From Emcibacter sp. (GTDB taxonomy: Bacteria; Pseudomonadota; Alphaproteobacteria; Sphingomonadales; Emcibacteraceae), in NCBI RefSeq assembly GCF_963675455.1, contig NZ_OY776217.1, positions 2,094,001 to 2,158,000 of the forward strand: a DNA stretch of 64,000 nt. Reading direction: 5' to 3'. Numbering within the stretch: the stretch's first letter is position 1; the number at the start of each line of letters is the position of its first letter. Made by a program: the position numbers and the translations under genes. The notes below the pieces were generated by a model. That model did no database searches, was not told the origin of the DNA, and worked only from the letters and a program-made list of their open reading frames with translations. Shown here piece after piece: positions 52,301 to 61,086 of this stretch.

Positions 52301-53427
52301 TCACCAGCGGCCCGAAAGAGGTCTCCAAAGGCGAAACCGTTACGGCCGAGCTTCTGGACGGTCTGTCCCGCGGCCTGTGGTGGCAGATTGCCGTCGATGA
52401 CGAAAAAACCATGGAAGATGTGGACAGCCTTCACAAGCAGTTTGAAGAAGCCCGCGATCGTCTGCGTGCCCGTTTCGAAGAGAAGATCGAGAAACTTCAG
52501 CGCGGTGACGAACTGCTGCCAGGCGTTCTGAAAATGGTCAAGGTCTTTGTGGCCGTGAAGCGCAAGCTGCAGCCCGGTGATAAAATGGCCGGTCGTCACG
52601 GTAACAAAGGGGTGATTTCCCGCATTCTGCCGCAGGAAGACATGCCTTACCTGGAAGACGGTACTCCGGTGGATATCGTACTGAACCCGCTTGGTGTGCC
52701 GTCACGAATGAACGTGGGTCAGATTCTGGAAACTCACCTTGGCTGGGCTTCTCGTGGCCTGGGCGTGCAGATTTCCCAGATGCTTGATGATGTCGCTACC
52801 GATACTTCTGCCAAGGCAGAAGGTCTGCGCGGCAAGCTGAAAACCATTTATGGTGACGATCAGTATGATGCTGAAATCGGCTCTCTGGAAGACGAGGATG
52901 TTGTCGGTCTGGCAGGGTTCCTGCGGAACGGTGTGCCGATGGCGACACCGGTATTCGATGGCGCCCATGAGAAGGACGTTGTCGATATGCTCGAACTGGC
53001 CGGTCTTAACGGATCCGGTCAGGTTGATCTCTATGACGGCCGTACCGGTGAGAAATTCGACCGTAAGGTGACTGTTGGCTATATTTACATGCTGAAACTG
53101 CATCACCTGGTTGATGACAAGATCCATGCCCGGTCCATCGGTCCGTACAGCCTTGTCACACAGCAGCCGCTGGGTGGTAAAGCCCAGTTCGGTGGTCAGC
53201 GCTTCGGGGAAATGGAGGTCTGGGCCCTTCAGGCTTATGGCGCCGCCTATACCCTGCAGGAAATGCTGACTGTGAAATCGGATGATGTAAGCGGTCGTAC
53301 CAAGGTCTATGAAGCAATCGTACGTGGTGACGACAGCTTCGAAGCCGGTATTCCGGAATCCTTTAACGTTCTGGTCAAAGAGATGAAGTCTCTGTGTCTG
53401 AATGTTGAACTTATCAATAATCCTTAA
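49330..53427 (+). CDS. rpoB: RNA polymerase beta subunit
   Basis: A 1365-residue beta subunit. The rifampicin pocket [20 protein letters not shown] is of the sensitive type, with [10 protein letters not shown] continuing; core blocks [32 protein letters not shown] and [15 protein letters not shown]-type (here [17 protein letters not shown]) are intact. The end [18 protein letters not shown] is normal. The start ATG 49330 opens [18 protein letters not shown], typical of alphaproteobacteria. Operon with rpoC (31 bases). Confidence 0.99.
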   Translation: [1365 protein letters not shown]

Positions 53428-53458
53428 GAGCGGACGAGATTTAGGAGAATATTAGGTT

Positions 53459-56400
53459 ATGAGCCAGGAAATTATGAATTTCTTCAACCCGGCTGCGAAA
53501 CCGGAGACTTTTGATAACATCAAAATCTCTATCGCCAGTCCGGAACAGATCCGCTCTTGGTCTTTCGGTGAGATCAAAAAACCGGAAACCATTAACTACC
53601 GGACCTTCAAGCCGGAAAAAGACGGGCTCTTCTGTGCCCGTATTTTCGGCCCGATCAAGGACTATGAATGTCTCTGCGGCAAATACAAGCGGATGAAATA
53701 CCGCGGTATTACCTGTGAGAAATGTGGTGTTGAAGTTACCCTCAGCAAAGTCCGTCGTGACCGCATGGGGCACATTGACCTTGCTGCACCGGTTGCTCAC
53801 ATCTGGTTCCTGAAGTCCCTGCCGAGCCGCATCGGTCTGATGCTTGATATGACTCTGAAGGATCTGGAACGTGTTCTTTATTTCGAGAACTATATTGTTG
53901 TGGAGCCCGGCCTGACGTCGTTGAAAATGAAGCAGCTTCTGTCAGAAGATGAATATTATCGCGCTCAGGACGAATATGGCGAAGACAGCTTTACCGCCGG
54001 TATCGGTGCCGAGGCCATCAAAATCCTGCTGGAAAATGTCGATCTGGTAGCGGAGCGGGAAGACCTGCGTCGTGAACTGGCCGAGACCAAGTCCGAACTG
54101 AAACCCAAGAAAATCGTCAAACGCCTTAAAGTGATTGAAGGTTTCCTGGATTCCGGCAACAAACCGTCCTGGATGATCCTGGACGTGCTGCCGGTTATTC
54201 CGCCGGAACTGCGCCCGCTGGTGCCTCTGGATGGCGGCCGGTTTGCGACTTCCGACCTTAACGATCTTTACCGTCGGGTGATCAACAGGAACAACCGTCT
54301 GAAGCGCCTGATGGAGCTTCGGGCGCCTGACATCATCGTCCGAAACGAAAAACGTATGCTGCAGGAAGCTGTTGATGCCCTGTTTGACAACGGCCGTCGC
54401 GGCCGGGTTATCACCGGCGCCAACAAGCGTCCGCTGAAATCCCTTTCCGACATGCTGAAAGGTAAACAGGGACGTTTCCGTCAGAACCTGCTTGGCAAGC
54501 GTGTTGACTATTCCGGTCGTTCCGTGATCGTGGTGGGGCCTGAATTGTTGCTACATCAATGCGGTCTGCCCAAGAAGATGGCGCTGGAGCTGTTCAAGCC
54601 GTTCATTTATGCGCGCCTTGACAAGCTTGGCATTGCCACAACCATCAAACAGGCTAAAAAGCTTGTGGAAAAAGAGCGCCGCGAAGTCTGGGACGTTCTG
54701 GACACCGTGATCCGTGAACATCCGATTATGCTGAACCGTGCGCCGACACTGCACCGTCTTGGCATCCAGGCGTTTGAGCCGGTTCTGATTGAAGGTAAGG
54801 CCATTCAGCTTCATCCGCTGGTCTGTGCCGCCTTTAACGCCGACTTTGACGGCGACCAGATGGCCGTTCACGTGCCGCTGTCCCTTGAGGCCCAGCTCGA
54901 AGCCCGTGTTCTGATGATGTCTACAAACAACATCCTCAGCCCGTCCAACGGCAAACCGATTATCGTACCGTCCCAGGATATCGTCCTTGGTCTGTATTAT
55001 ATGACGTCTGAAAAAGTCGGCGAACCCGGCGAAGGCATGGCCTTTGGTAATATGGAAGAAATCGAACAGGCCCTGTTCAGCAAGGTGATTACCCTGCACA
55101 GCAAAATCAGGGCCCGTTACAAGACTGTTGATGAAAATAACGAGCCGGTTTCCCTGGTGGTGGAAAGTACCGCCGGGCGTCTGATGCTGGCCCAGTATCT
55201 GCCGAAACACCGGAACGTTCCCTTTGACCTGATCAACCGTCAGCTCACCAAAAAGGAAATTTCCCAGGTGATCGACGTGGTTTATCGTCACGCCGGCCAG
55301 AAAGATACCGTTCTGTTCGCTGACGGGATCATGCGCCTTGGTTTCCGGGAAGCCTGTAAAGCGGGTATTTCCTTTGGCAAGGACGACATGGTTATTCCTG
55401 ACGCCAAGATCGAACTCATCAATACAACTTCCGACGAAGTCAAGGAGTATGAAGCCCAGTATAACGCCGGTCTGATTACCCAGGGCGAGAAATACAACAA
55501 GGTGGTTGATGCCTGGTCCCAGTGTACGGACCGTGTGGCCGACGCCATGATGGCGGAAATTTCACAGACCGGTGTTGATCCGGAAACCGGACGCTCCCGT
55601 GAAATCAACTCCATTTATATGATGGCTCACTCAGGTGCCCGTGGTTCTGCGGCCCAGATGAAACAGCTTGCCGGTATGCGCGGCCTGATGGCCAAACCGT
55701 CCGGCGAGATTATCGAAACGCCGATTATTTCCAACTTCAAGGAAGGCCTCAGCGTTCTCGAATACTTTAACTCGACCCACGGTGCCCGTAAGGGTCTTGC
55801 CGATACAGCGCTGAAAACCGCTAACTCCGGTTATCTGACCCGTCGTCTTGTGGACGTGGCGCAGGATTGCGTCATTGTTGAACAGGATTGCGGTACCCAG
55901 GCCGGTATTGATATCAGCGAAGTGGAAGAGGGTGGCGATGTGATCGTTTCCCTCGGTGATCGTATCCTTGGCCGTTGTGCGGCTGTTGATGTGGTCGATC
56001 CGGTGAGTGAACAGGTTGTGGCTGAAGCCGGCACCTATCTTGACGAAATCATGGTCGAGAAAATCGAAAATGCCGGTGTCGCCACTGTGAAGGTCCGTTC
56101 CGTACTGACCTGTGAAGCCAAAGTCGGGACATGTGCCAAATGTTACGGCCGTGACCTGGCCCGCGGTATTCCTGTGAATATGGGTGAAGCAGTTGGTGTT
56201 ATCGCTGCCCAGTCCATTGGTGAGCCGGGTACCCAGCTGACCATGCGGACTTTCCATATTGGTGGTGCGGCGTCTTCCGTTTCCGAGCAGTCCTCCATCG
56301 AGGCGTCTCATGACGGCAAGATCAAACTGGCCAACCGTAATGTGGTGACCGATTCAAAAGGTCGCCTGATTGTCATGAACCGGAACACCGAGCTGACCAT

Positions 56401-57652
56401 TCTTGATGAAGAGGGTCGCGAACGTGTCACGCATAAAGTACCTTACGGCGCCCACCTCATTTCTGATGAAGGTGCCGAGATCAAGCACGGCGACAAGCTT
56501 GTCGAATGGGATCCATATACCTTGCCGATTATCACCGAAAAAGGTGGTATCGTCCGTTACGTGGATCTGATCGAGGGTGTTTCCATTAGTGAAAAAACCG
56601 ACGAAGCAACCGGTATCGCCAGCAAGGTCGTCATCGACTGGCGCTCTCAGCCCAAAGGGGCGGATCTGCGTCCTCGCATTACCCTGCGTGATGCGGATGA
56701 TCAGATCGTGGAACTGGCAAACGGTACCGAAGCCCGCTACTTCATGTCAGTAGGCGCCATTCTGTCGGTCAACGACGGTGCGGAGGTTCATGCCGGTGAC
56801 GTTGTCGCCCGTATTCCCCGTGAAGCGTCCAAGACCAAGGATATCACCGGTGGTCTGCCGCGTGTGGCGGAACTGTTTGAGGCCCGTCGTCCGAAAGAGC
56901 ATGCTGTCATCGCAGAAATCGACGGTTATGTTGAATTCGGTCGCGACTATAAAAACAAACGTCGCATCGCCATTCGCCCTGCCGAGGAAGATTCCGAGCC
57001 TGTTGAATATCTGATTCCGAAAGGAAAGCATATTTCCGTTCAGGAAGGGGACTTCATCCGTCGCGGTGAATATCTCATCGACGGTAATCCGGCACCGCAC
57101 GATATCCTGAAAACCATGGGTATCGAGGCACTGGCCAACTATCTGGTCAACGAGGTGCAGGAAGTTTACCGCCTGCAGGGTGTGGGCATTAACGACAAGC
57201 ATATCGAAGTGATTGTGCGTCAGATGCTGCAGAAAGTGGAAATCACCTCACCGGGCGAGACCACCTTCCTGCTGGGTGAACAGGTCGATCGTATGGAGTT
57301 TGAAGAACAGAATGCCAAAATGGAAAAAGAAGGCCGTCTGCCCGCCAAGGGTGAGCCGCTCCTGCTTGGTATTACCAAAGCTTCGCTGCAGACCCGGTCC
57401 TTCATTTCCGCCGCCTCCTTCCAGGAGACAACCCGCGTTCTTACCGAAGCTGCGGTGTCCGGCAAGCACGACACACTGAACGGTCTGAAAGAGAACGTGA
57501 TTGTGGGTCGCCTGATTCCGGCTGGTACCGGATCAACCATGAGCAGGTTGCGCCGGGTTGCCCAGGCACGTGATGCAGAAACCATCGGTGCGGAAGAGTC
57601 CAGAAGTGAAGCTCTGCCGCTCGAGGATGCCGACTCAGCGCCAGCGGAATAA
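53459..57652 (+). CDS. rpoC: RNA polymerase beta' subunit
   Basis: A 1397-residue beta' subunit. Zinc-1 cysteines are in CLCGKYKRMKYRGITCEKCG, the catalytic magnesium loop is NADFDGDQMAVHVPL, and the second zinc site is CEAKVGTCAKCYGRDL. The bridge/trigger region (GARGSAAQMKQLAGMRGLM) is intact. The C-terminus is a short acidic tail (RSEALPLEDADSAPAE). Start supported by AGGAGAATATTAGGTT. No lineage insert stands out by eye. Confidence 0.99.
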   Translation: MSQEIMNFFNPAAKPETFDNIKISIASPEQIRSWSFGEIKKPETINYRTFKPEKDGLFCARIFGPIKDYECLCGKYKRMKYRGITCEKCGVEVTLSKVRRDRMGHIDLAAPVAHIWFLKSLPSRIGLMLDMTLKDLERVLYFENYIVVEPGLTSLKMKQLLSEDEYYRAQDEYGEDSFTAGIGAEAIKILLENVDLVAEREDLRRELAETKSELKPKKIVKRLKVIEGFLDSGNKPSWMILDVLPVIPPELRPLVPLDGGRFATSDLNDLYRRVINRNNRLKRLMELRAPDIIVRNEKRMLQEAVDALFDNGRRGRVITGANKRPLKSLSDMLKGKQGRFRQNLLGKRVDYSGRSVIVVGPELLLHQCGLPKKMALELFKPFIYARLDKLGIATTIKQAKKLVEKERREVWDVLDTVIREHPIMLNRAPTLHRLGIQAFEPVLIEGKAIQLHPLVCAAFNADFDGDQMAVHVPLSLEAQLEARVLMMSTNNILSPSNGKPIIVPSQDIVLGLYYMTSEKVGEPGEGMAFGNMEEIEQALFSKVITLHSKIRARYKTVDENNEPVSLVVESTAGRLMLAQYLPKHRNVPFDLINRQLTKKEISQVIDVVYRHAGQKDTVLFADGIMRLGFREACKAGISFGKDDMVIPDAKIELINTTSDEVKEYEAQYNAGLITQGEKYNKVVDAWSQCTDRVADAMMAEISQTGVDPETGRSREINSIYMMAHSGARGSAAQMKQLAGMRGLMAKPSGEIIETPIISNFKEGLSVLEYFNSTHGARKGLADTALKTANSGYLTRRLVDVAQDCVIVEQDCGTQAGIDISEVEEGGDVIVSLGDRILGRCAAVDVVDPVSEQVVAEAGTYLDEIMVEKIENAGVATVKVRSVLTCEAKVGTCAKCYGRDLARGIPVNMGEAVGVIAAQSIGEPGTQLTMRTFHIGGAASSVSEQSSIEASHDGKIKLANRNVVTDSKGRLIVMNRNTELTILDEEGRERVTHKVPYGAHLISDEGAEIKHGDKLVEWDPYTLPIITEKGGIVRYVDLIEGVSISEKTDEATGIASKVVIDWRSQPKGADLRPRITLRDADDQIVELANGTEARYFMSVGAILSVNDGAEVHAGDVVARIPREASKTKDITGGLPRVAELFEARRPKEHAVIAEIDGYVEFGRDYKNKRRIAIRPAEEDSEPVEYLIPKGKHISVQEGDFIRRGEYLIDGNPAPHDILKTMGIEALANYLVNEVQEVYRLQGVGINDKHIEVIVRQMLQKVEITSPGETTFLLGEQVDRMEFEEQNAKMEKEGRLPAKGEPLLLGITKASLQTRSFISAASFQETTRVLTEAAVSGKHDTLNGLKENVIVGRLIPAGTGSTMSRLRRVAQARDAETIGAEESRSEALPLEDADSAPAE

Positions 57653-57736
57653 ACGACGGAAAGCATCTCCCGACAGAATTTTGCCGGGTTGGGGTCCTTT
57701 GGGACCTGAATGTTGAAAGAATATTTTAAGAATCAG

Positions 57737-57776
57737 GGCCGGTCTTCCCGAATGTAAGGGAAAACCGGCCTTTTTT
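57737..57776 (+). terminator. Rho-independent terminator of the rpoBC operon
   Basis: Stem GGCCGGTCTTCCC (57737-57749) with GGGAAAACCGGCC (57758-57770), one mismatch, closing an 8-base loop and followed by TTTTTT (57771-57776), 85 bases after the rpoC stop. Confidence 0.93.
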
Positions 57777-57816
57777 CCCTAAAAGACGGTTCTATGAAAA
57801 GCCTGTTAAATTTTCC

Positions 57817-57845
57817 TTGACTGTGAATATAAGCGCACATAGTAT
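57817..57845 (+). promoter_or_regulatory. Promoter of rpsL-rpsG-fusA-tuf
   Basis: TTGACT (57817-57822) and TAGTAT (57840-57845) with exactly 17 bases between, just after the rpoBC terminator. This is the clearest promoter in the window; the leader to rpsL is about 190 bases. Confidence 0.75.
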
Positions 57846-58040
57846 GCGCTCACTCTTTGAGGGGCAGGTGGTAGGCCAATATCAGCCTAAACGCTGCGCC
57901 TAAGATACTCAGAGACTGGAAATTTTTGGATTAGACGGAACAGCCGGAGCAGGGGAGACCTCTGCTCTATTGCTTTTTTTGATAAAAGGGCGTGGCTGTT
58001 TCTCTTGTTGTACGAAAAGAAAACGACTTAAGGATCTAAT

Positions 58041-58412
58041 ATGCCGACAGTTAACCAGTTGGTACGTAAACCGCGCAAAAAACCGGCCGCCCGTAACAAG
58101 GTGCCCGCACTGCAGGCGTGCCCGCAAAAACGTGGTGTTTGTACTCGTGTTTATACAACAACACCGAAAAAGCCTAACTCAGCCCTGCGTAAAGTTGCCC
58201 GTGTGCGTCTGACCAACGGTTTTGAAGTTACAAGTTATATCCCGGGTGAGGGACACAACCTGCAGGAACATGCCGTAGTGCTGATCCGCGGTGGTCGTGT
58301 GAAAGACCTTCCTGGTGTTCGTTATCATGTTCTGAGGGGTGTTCTGGATACACAGGGTGTATCTGATCGTCGTCAGGGCCGTTCTAAATATGGTGCAAAA
58401 CGTCCTAAGTAA
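58041..58412 (+). CDS. rpsL: 30S ribosomal protein S12
   Basis: A 123-residue S12 at the decoding centre. TTPKKPNSALRKVARV and GGRVKDLPGVRYHVLRG carry the unmutated residues (streptomycin-sensitive type Lys43/Lys88 equivalents). Start MPTVNQLVRKPRKKP is standard. Leads the str operon. Confidence 0.99.
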   Translation: MPTVNQLVRKPRKKPAARNKVPALQACPQKRGVCTRVYTTTPKKPNSALRKVARVRLTNGFEVTSYIPGEGHNLQEHAVVLIRGGRVKDLPGVRYHVLRGVLDTQGVSDRRQGRSKYGAKRPK

Positions 58413-58437
58413 GGACCTGTTGCTAAGGAATTGAGAT

Positions 58438-58908
58438 ATGTCGCGTCGTCACGCTGCTGAAAAACGTAAGGTACTGCCGGATCCCAAGTTCGGGGATATC
58501 GTGCTGACTAAATTCATGAACAACCTGATGGTTGATGGCAAGAAATCCGTTGCGGAAAAAATCGTATATGGAGCTCTTGATCTTGTTCAGGCTAAAACCG
58601 GTCAGGAGCCGCTGGAAGTATTCCACCAGGCCCTTGATAACGTAAAGCCGGCGGTTGAGGTTCGCTCCCGTCGTGTGGGTGGTGCAACCTATCAGGTTCC
58701 TGTCGAGGTTCGCACCGAGCGGGCCCAGGCTCTGGCTATCCGCTGGATGATTGATATGTCTCGCAAGCGCAATGAAAACACCATGACCGAGCGTCTTGGT
58801 GGCGAACTGCTTGATGCACTGAATAACCGTGGTGCTTCTGTGAAGAAGCGTGAAGACACACACCGTATGGCAGAAGCCAACAAGGCTTTCTCGCATTACC
58901 GCTGGTAA
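58438..58908 (+). CDS. rpsG: 30S ribosomal protein S7
   Basis: A 156-residue S7, standard start SRRHAAEKRKVLPDPKFGD and RRVGGATYQVPVEVRTERAQAL followed by LADALNNRG-like LLDALNNRGASVKKREDTHRMAEANKAFSHYRW. Binds the 3' major domain of 16S rRNA. Confidence 0.99.
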   Translation: MSRRHAAEKRKVLPDPKFGDIVLTKFMNNLMVDGKKSVAEKIVYGALDLVQAKTGQEPLEVFHQALDNVKPAVEVRSRRVGGATYQVPVEVRTERAQALAIRWMIDMSRKRNENTMTERLGGELLDALNNRGASVKKREDTHRMAEANKAFSHYRW

Positions 58909-58932
58909 TTGCTGGATTAGGGAATTTGTAAG

Positions 58933-61014
58933 ATGGCACGCATTACTCCACTCGAAAGATATCGCAATATCGGCATTATGGCCCATATTGACGCGGGTAA
59001 AACAACCACTACTGAACGTATCCTGTTCTATACAGGTGTGAGCCACAAGATTGGTGAAGTTCATGATGGTGCTGCAACCATGGACTGGATGGAGCAGGAG
59101 CAGGAGCGTGGAATCACGATTACCTCTGCGGCGACCACTTGTTTCTGGAATGACCACCGCGTCAACATTATTGACACTCCTGGCCACGTAGATTTTACGA
59201 TTGAAGTTGAACGTTCGCTCCGTGTTCTTGACGGGGCGGTTGCTGTTTTTGACTCTGTTGCCGGTGTTGAGCCACAGTCCGAGACTGTATGGCGCCAGGC
59301 TGACAAGTACGGTGTGCCGCGTATGTGCTTCATCAACAAGATGGACCGTATGGGTGCCGACTTCTACCGTTGTGTCGATATGATCAAAGATCGCCTTGGT
59401 GCTGTTGCGCTGGTTACCCAGCTGCCGATCGGTGCTGAAGCTGAATTTGAAGGCATGGTTGATCTGCTCAAAATGAAAGCGATTGTCTGGGATGACGAGA
59501 GCATGGGCGCCAATTATGTTGAAAAAGACATTCCGGCCGACATGCAGGATGACTGCGAAACTTACCGTTTGGAAATGATCGAGACTGTTGTCGAGCAGGA
59601 CGAAGACGCAATGGAGCAGTATCTTGAAGGCAATGAGCCCGATATTGATACGCTGAAGAAACTGATCCGCAAAGGCACGATTGTCGGCGATTTTGTTCCG
59701 GTGCTCTGTGGTACGGCCTTTAAAAACAAAGGTGTGCAGCCTCTTCTTGATGCGGTTGTTGACTATATGCCATCTCCGACAGACGTGGAAGCCATCAGGG
59801 GTGTTTCCATTGATGATCCTGAGCAGGAAATCATTCGCAAATCTTCTGATGAAGAGCCGTTCTCCGCTCTGGCCTTTAAGATCATGAACGACCCGTTTGT
59901 GGGAACGTTGACATTCTGCCGTGTTTATTCCGGTGTTCTGGACACAGGAACCCAGGTTCTGAATTCCGTGAAGAACAAAAAGGAAAAAGTCGGCCGTATG
60001 CTGCAGATGCATTCCAACTCTCGTGAGGACATCAAGGAAGCCCGCGCCGGTGATATCGTGGCGATTTGTGGTCTGAAGGGCACAACAACAGGGGATACCC
60101 TGTGCGCCAGCAACAAGCCGGTTATCCTGGAGCGTATGGAATTCCCCGAGCCGGTGATTTCTGTTGCTGTTGAGCCTAAAACAAAGGCCGACCAGGAGAA
60201 AATGGGCGTTGCCCTGAACCGTCTTGCTGCCGAAGATCCAAGTTTCCGTGTGCGCTCCGATGAGGAAAGCGGTCAGACCGTTATTTCCGGTATGGGCGAG
60301 CTGCACCTTGATATCCTGGTTGACCGGATGAAGCGTGAATTCAAGGTTGAAGCCAATGTGGGCGCTCCCCAGGTTGCTTACCGTGAATCCATCGCCCGCG
60401 AGATCGAAGTTGATTACACACATAAGAAACAGTCCGGTGGTTCCGGTCAGTTCGGTCGTGTTAAAATGGTTGTTACCCCTGGTGACCGTGGTACCGGGAT
60501 TGAGTTTAAAGACGAAATTAAAGGCGGTAACATCCCGAAGGAATATATTCCCGGTGTTGAAAAAGGTATCCGCGACATCGCAGAGAGCGGCGTTCTGATC
60601 GGCTTCCCGATCATCGACTTTTCCGTTCGTCTGGTCGATGGTGCCTACCATGACGTTGACTCCTCCGTATTGGCTTTTGAGATTGCCGGTCGTGGTGCCA
60701 TGCGTCAGGCTGCCAAGGATGCCGGTATCAAACTGCTTGAGCCGATCATGAAGGTTGAAGTTGTGACACCGGAAGAATATATGGGTGATGTGATTGGTGA
60801 TCTTAACTCACGTCGCGGCCAGGTTGCGGGCACTGAAGGCCGCGGTCCGGCACAGGTGATCACATCAATGGTACCGCTTGCCAACATGTTTGGTTATGTG
60901 AACCAGCTGCGGTCATTCACTCAGGGTCGTGCGCAGTATTCCATGCAATTCGATCATTACGCCGAAGTTCCCAACAATGTTGCTGAGGAAGTCAAGGCAA
61001 AGTACGCATCTTAA
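58933..61014 (+). CDS. fusA: Elongation factor G
   Basis: A 693-residue translocase GTPase. AHIDAGKTTTTERIL (P loop), DTPGHVDFTIEVERSL (G3), NKMDRMGADF (G4) and the domain IV-V segments QSGGSGQFGRVKM and RRGQVAGTEGRGPAQVI are intact. Position after rpsG is the ancestral str order. TAAGA-type weak ribosome-binding site. Confidence 0.99.
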   Translation: MARITPLERYRNIGIMAHIDAGKTTTTERILFYTGVSHKIGEVHDGAATMDWMEQEQERGITITSAATTCFWNDHRVNIIDTPGHVDFTIEVERSLRVLDGAVAVFDSVAGVEPQSETVWRQADKYGVPRMCFINKMDRMGADFYRCVDMIKDRLGAVALVTQLPIGAEAEFEGMVDLLKMKAIVWDDESMGANYVEKDIPADMQDDCETYRLEMIETVVEQDEDAMEQYLEGNEPDIDTLKKLIRKGTIVGDFVPVLCGTAFKNKGVQPLLDAVVDYMPSPTDVEAIRGVSIDDPEQEIIRKSSDEEPFSALAFKIMNDPFVGTLTFCRVYSGVLDTGTQVLNSVKNKKEKVGRMLQMHSNSREDIKEARAGDIVAICGLKGTTTGDTLCASNKPVILERMEFPEPVISVAVEPKTKADQEKMGVALNRLAAEDPSFRVRSDEESGQTVISGMGELHLDILVDRMKREFKVEANVGAPQVAYRESIAREIEVDYTHKKQSGGSGQFGRVKMVVTPGDRGTGIEFKDEIKGGNIPKEYIPGVEKGIRDIAESGVLIGFPIIDFSVRLVDGAYHDVDSSVLAFEIAGRGAMRQAAKDAGIKLLEPIMKVEVVTPEEYMGDVIGDLNSRRGQVAGTEGRGPAQVITSMVPLANMFGYVNQLRSFTQGRAQYSMQFDHYAEVPNNVAEEVKAKYAS

Positions 61015-61086
61015 TATTTTAACGAAGCTAACTTTTCCCGCGAGGATAGAGCGGGGCGCTTGAATATAAGTGAGAAGGTAAAGAAA

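Noticed and set aside
58423..60651. A 742-residue reading frame on the minus strand opposite rpsG and fusA
   Set aside because: It is a shadow of the conserved EF-G and S7 codons; composition is His/Asn/Phe-rich and lacks any domain or start signal.
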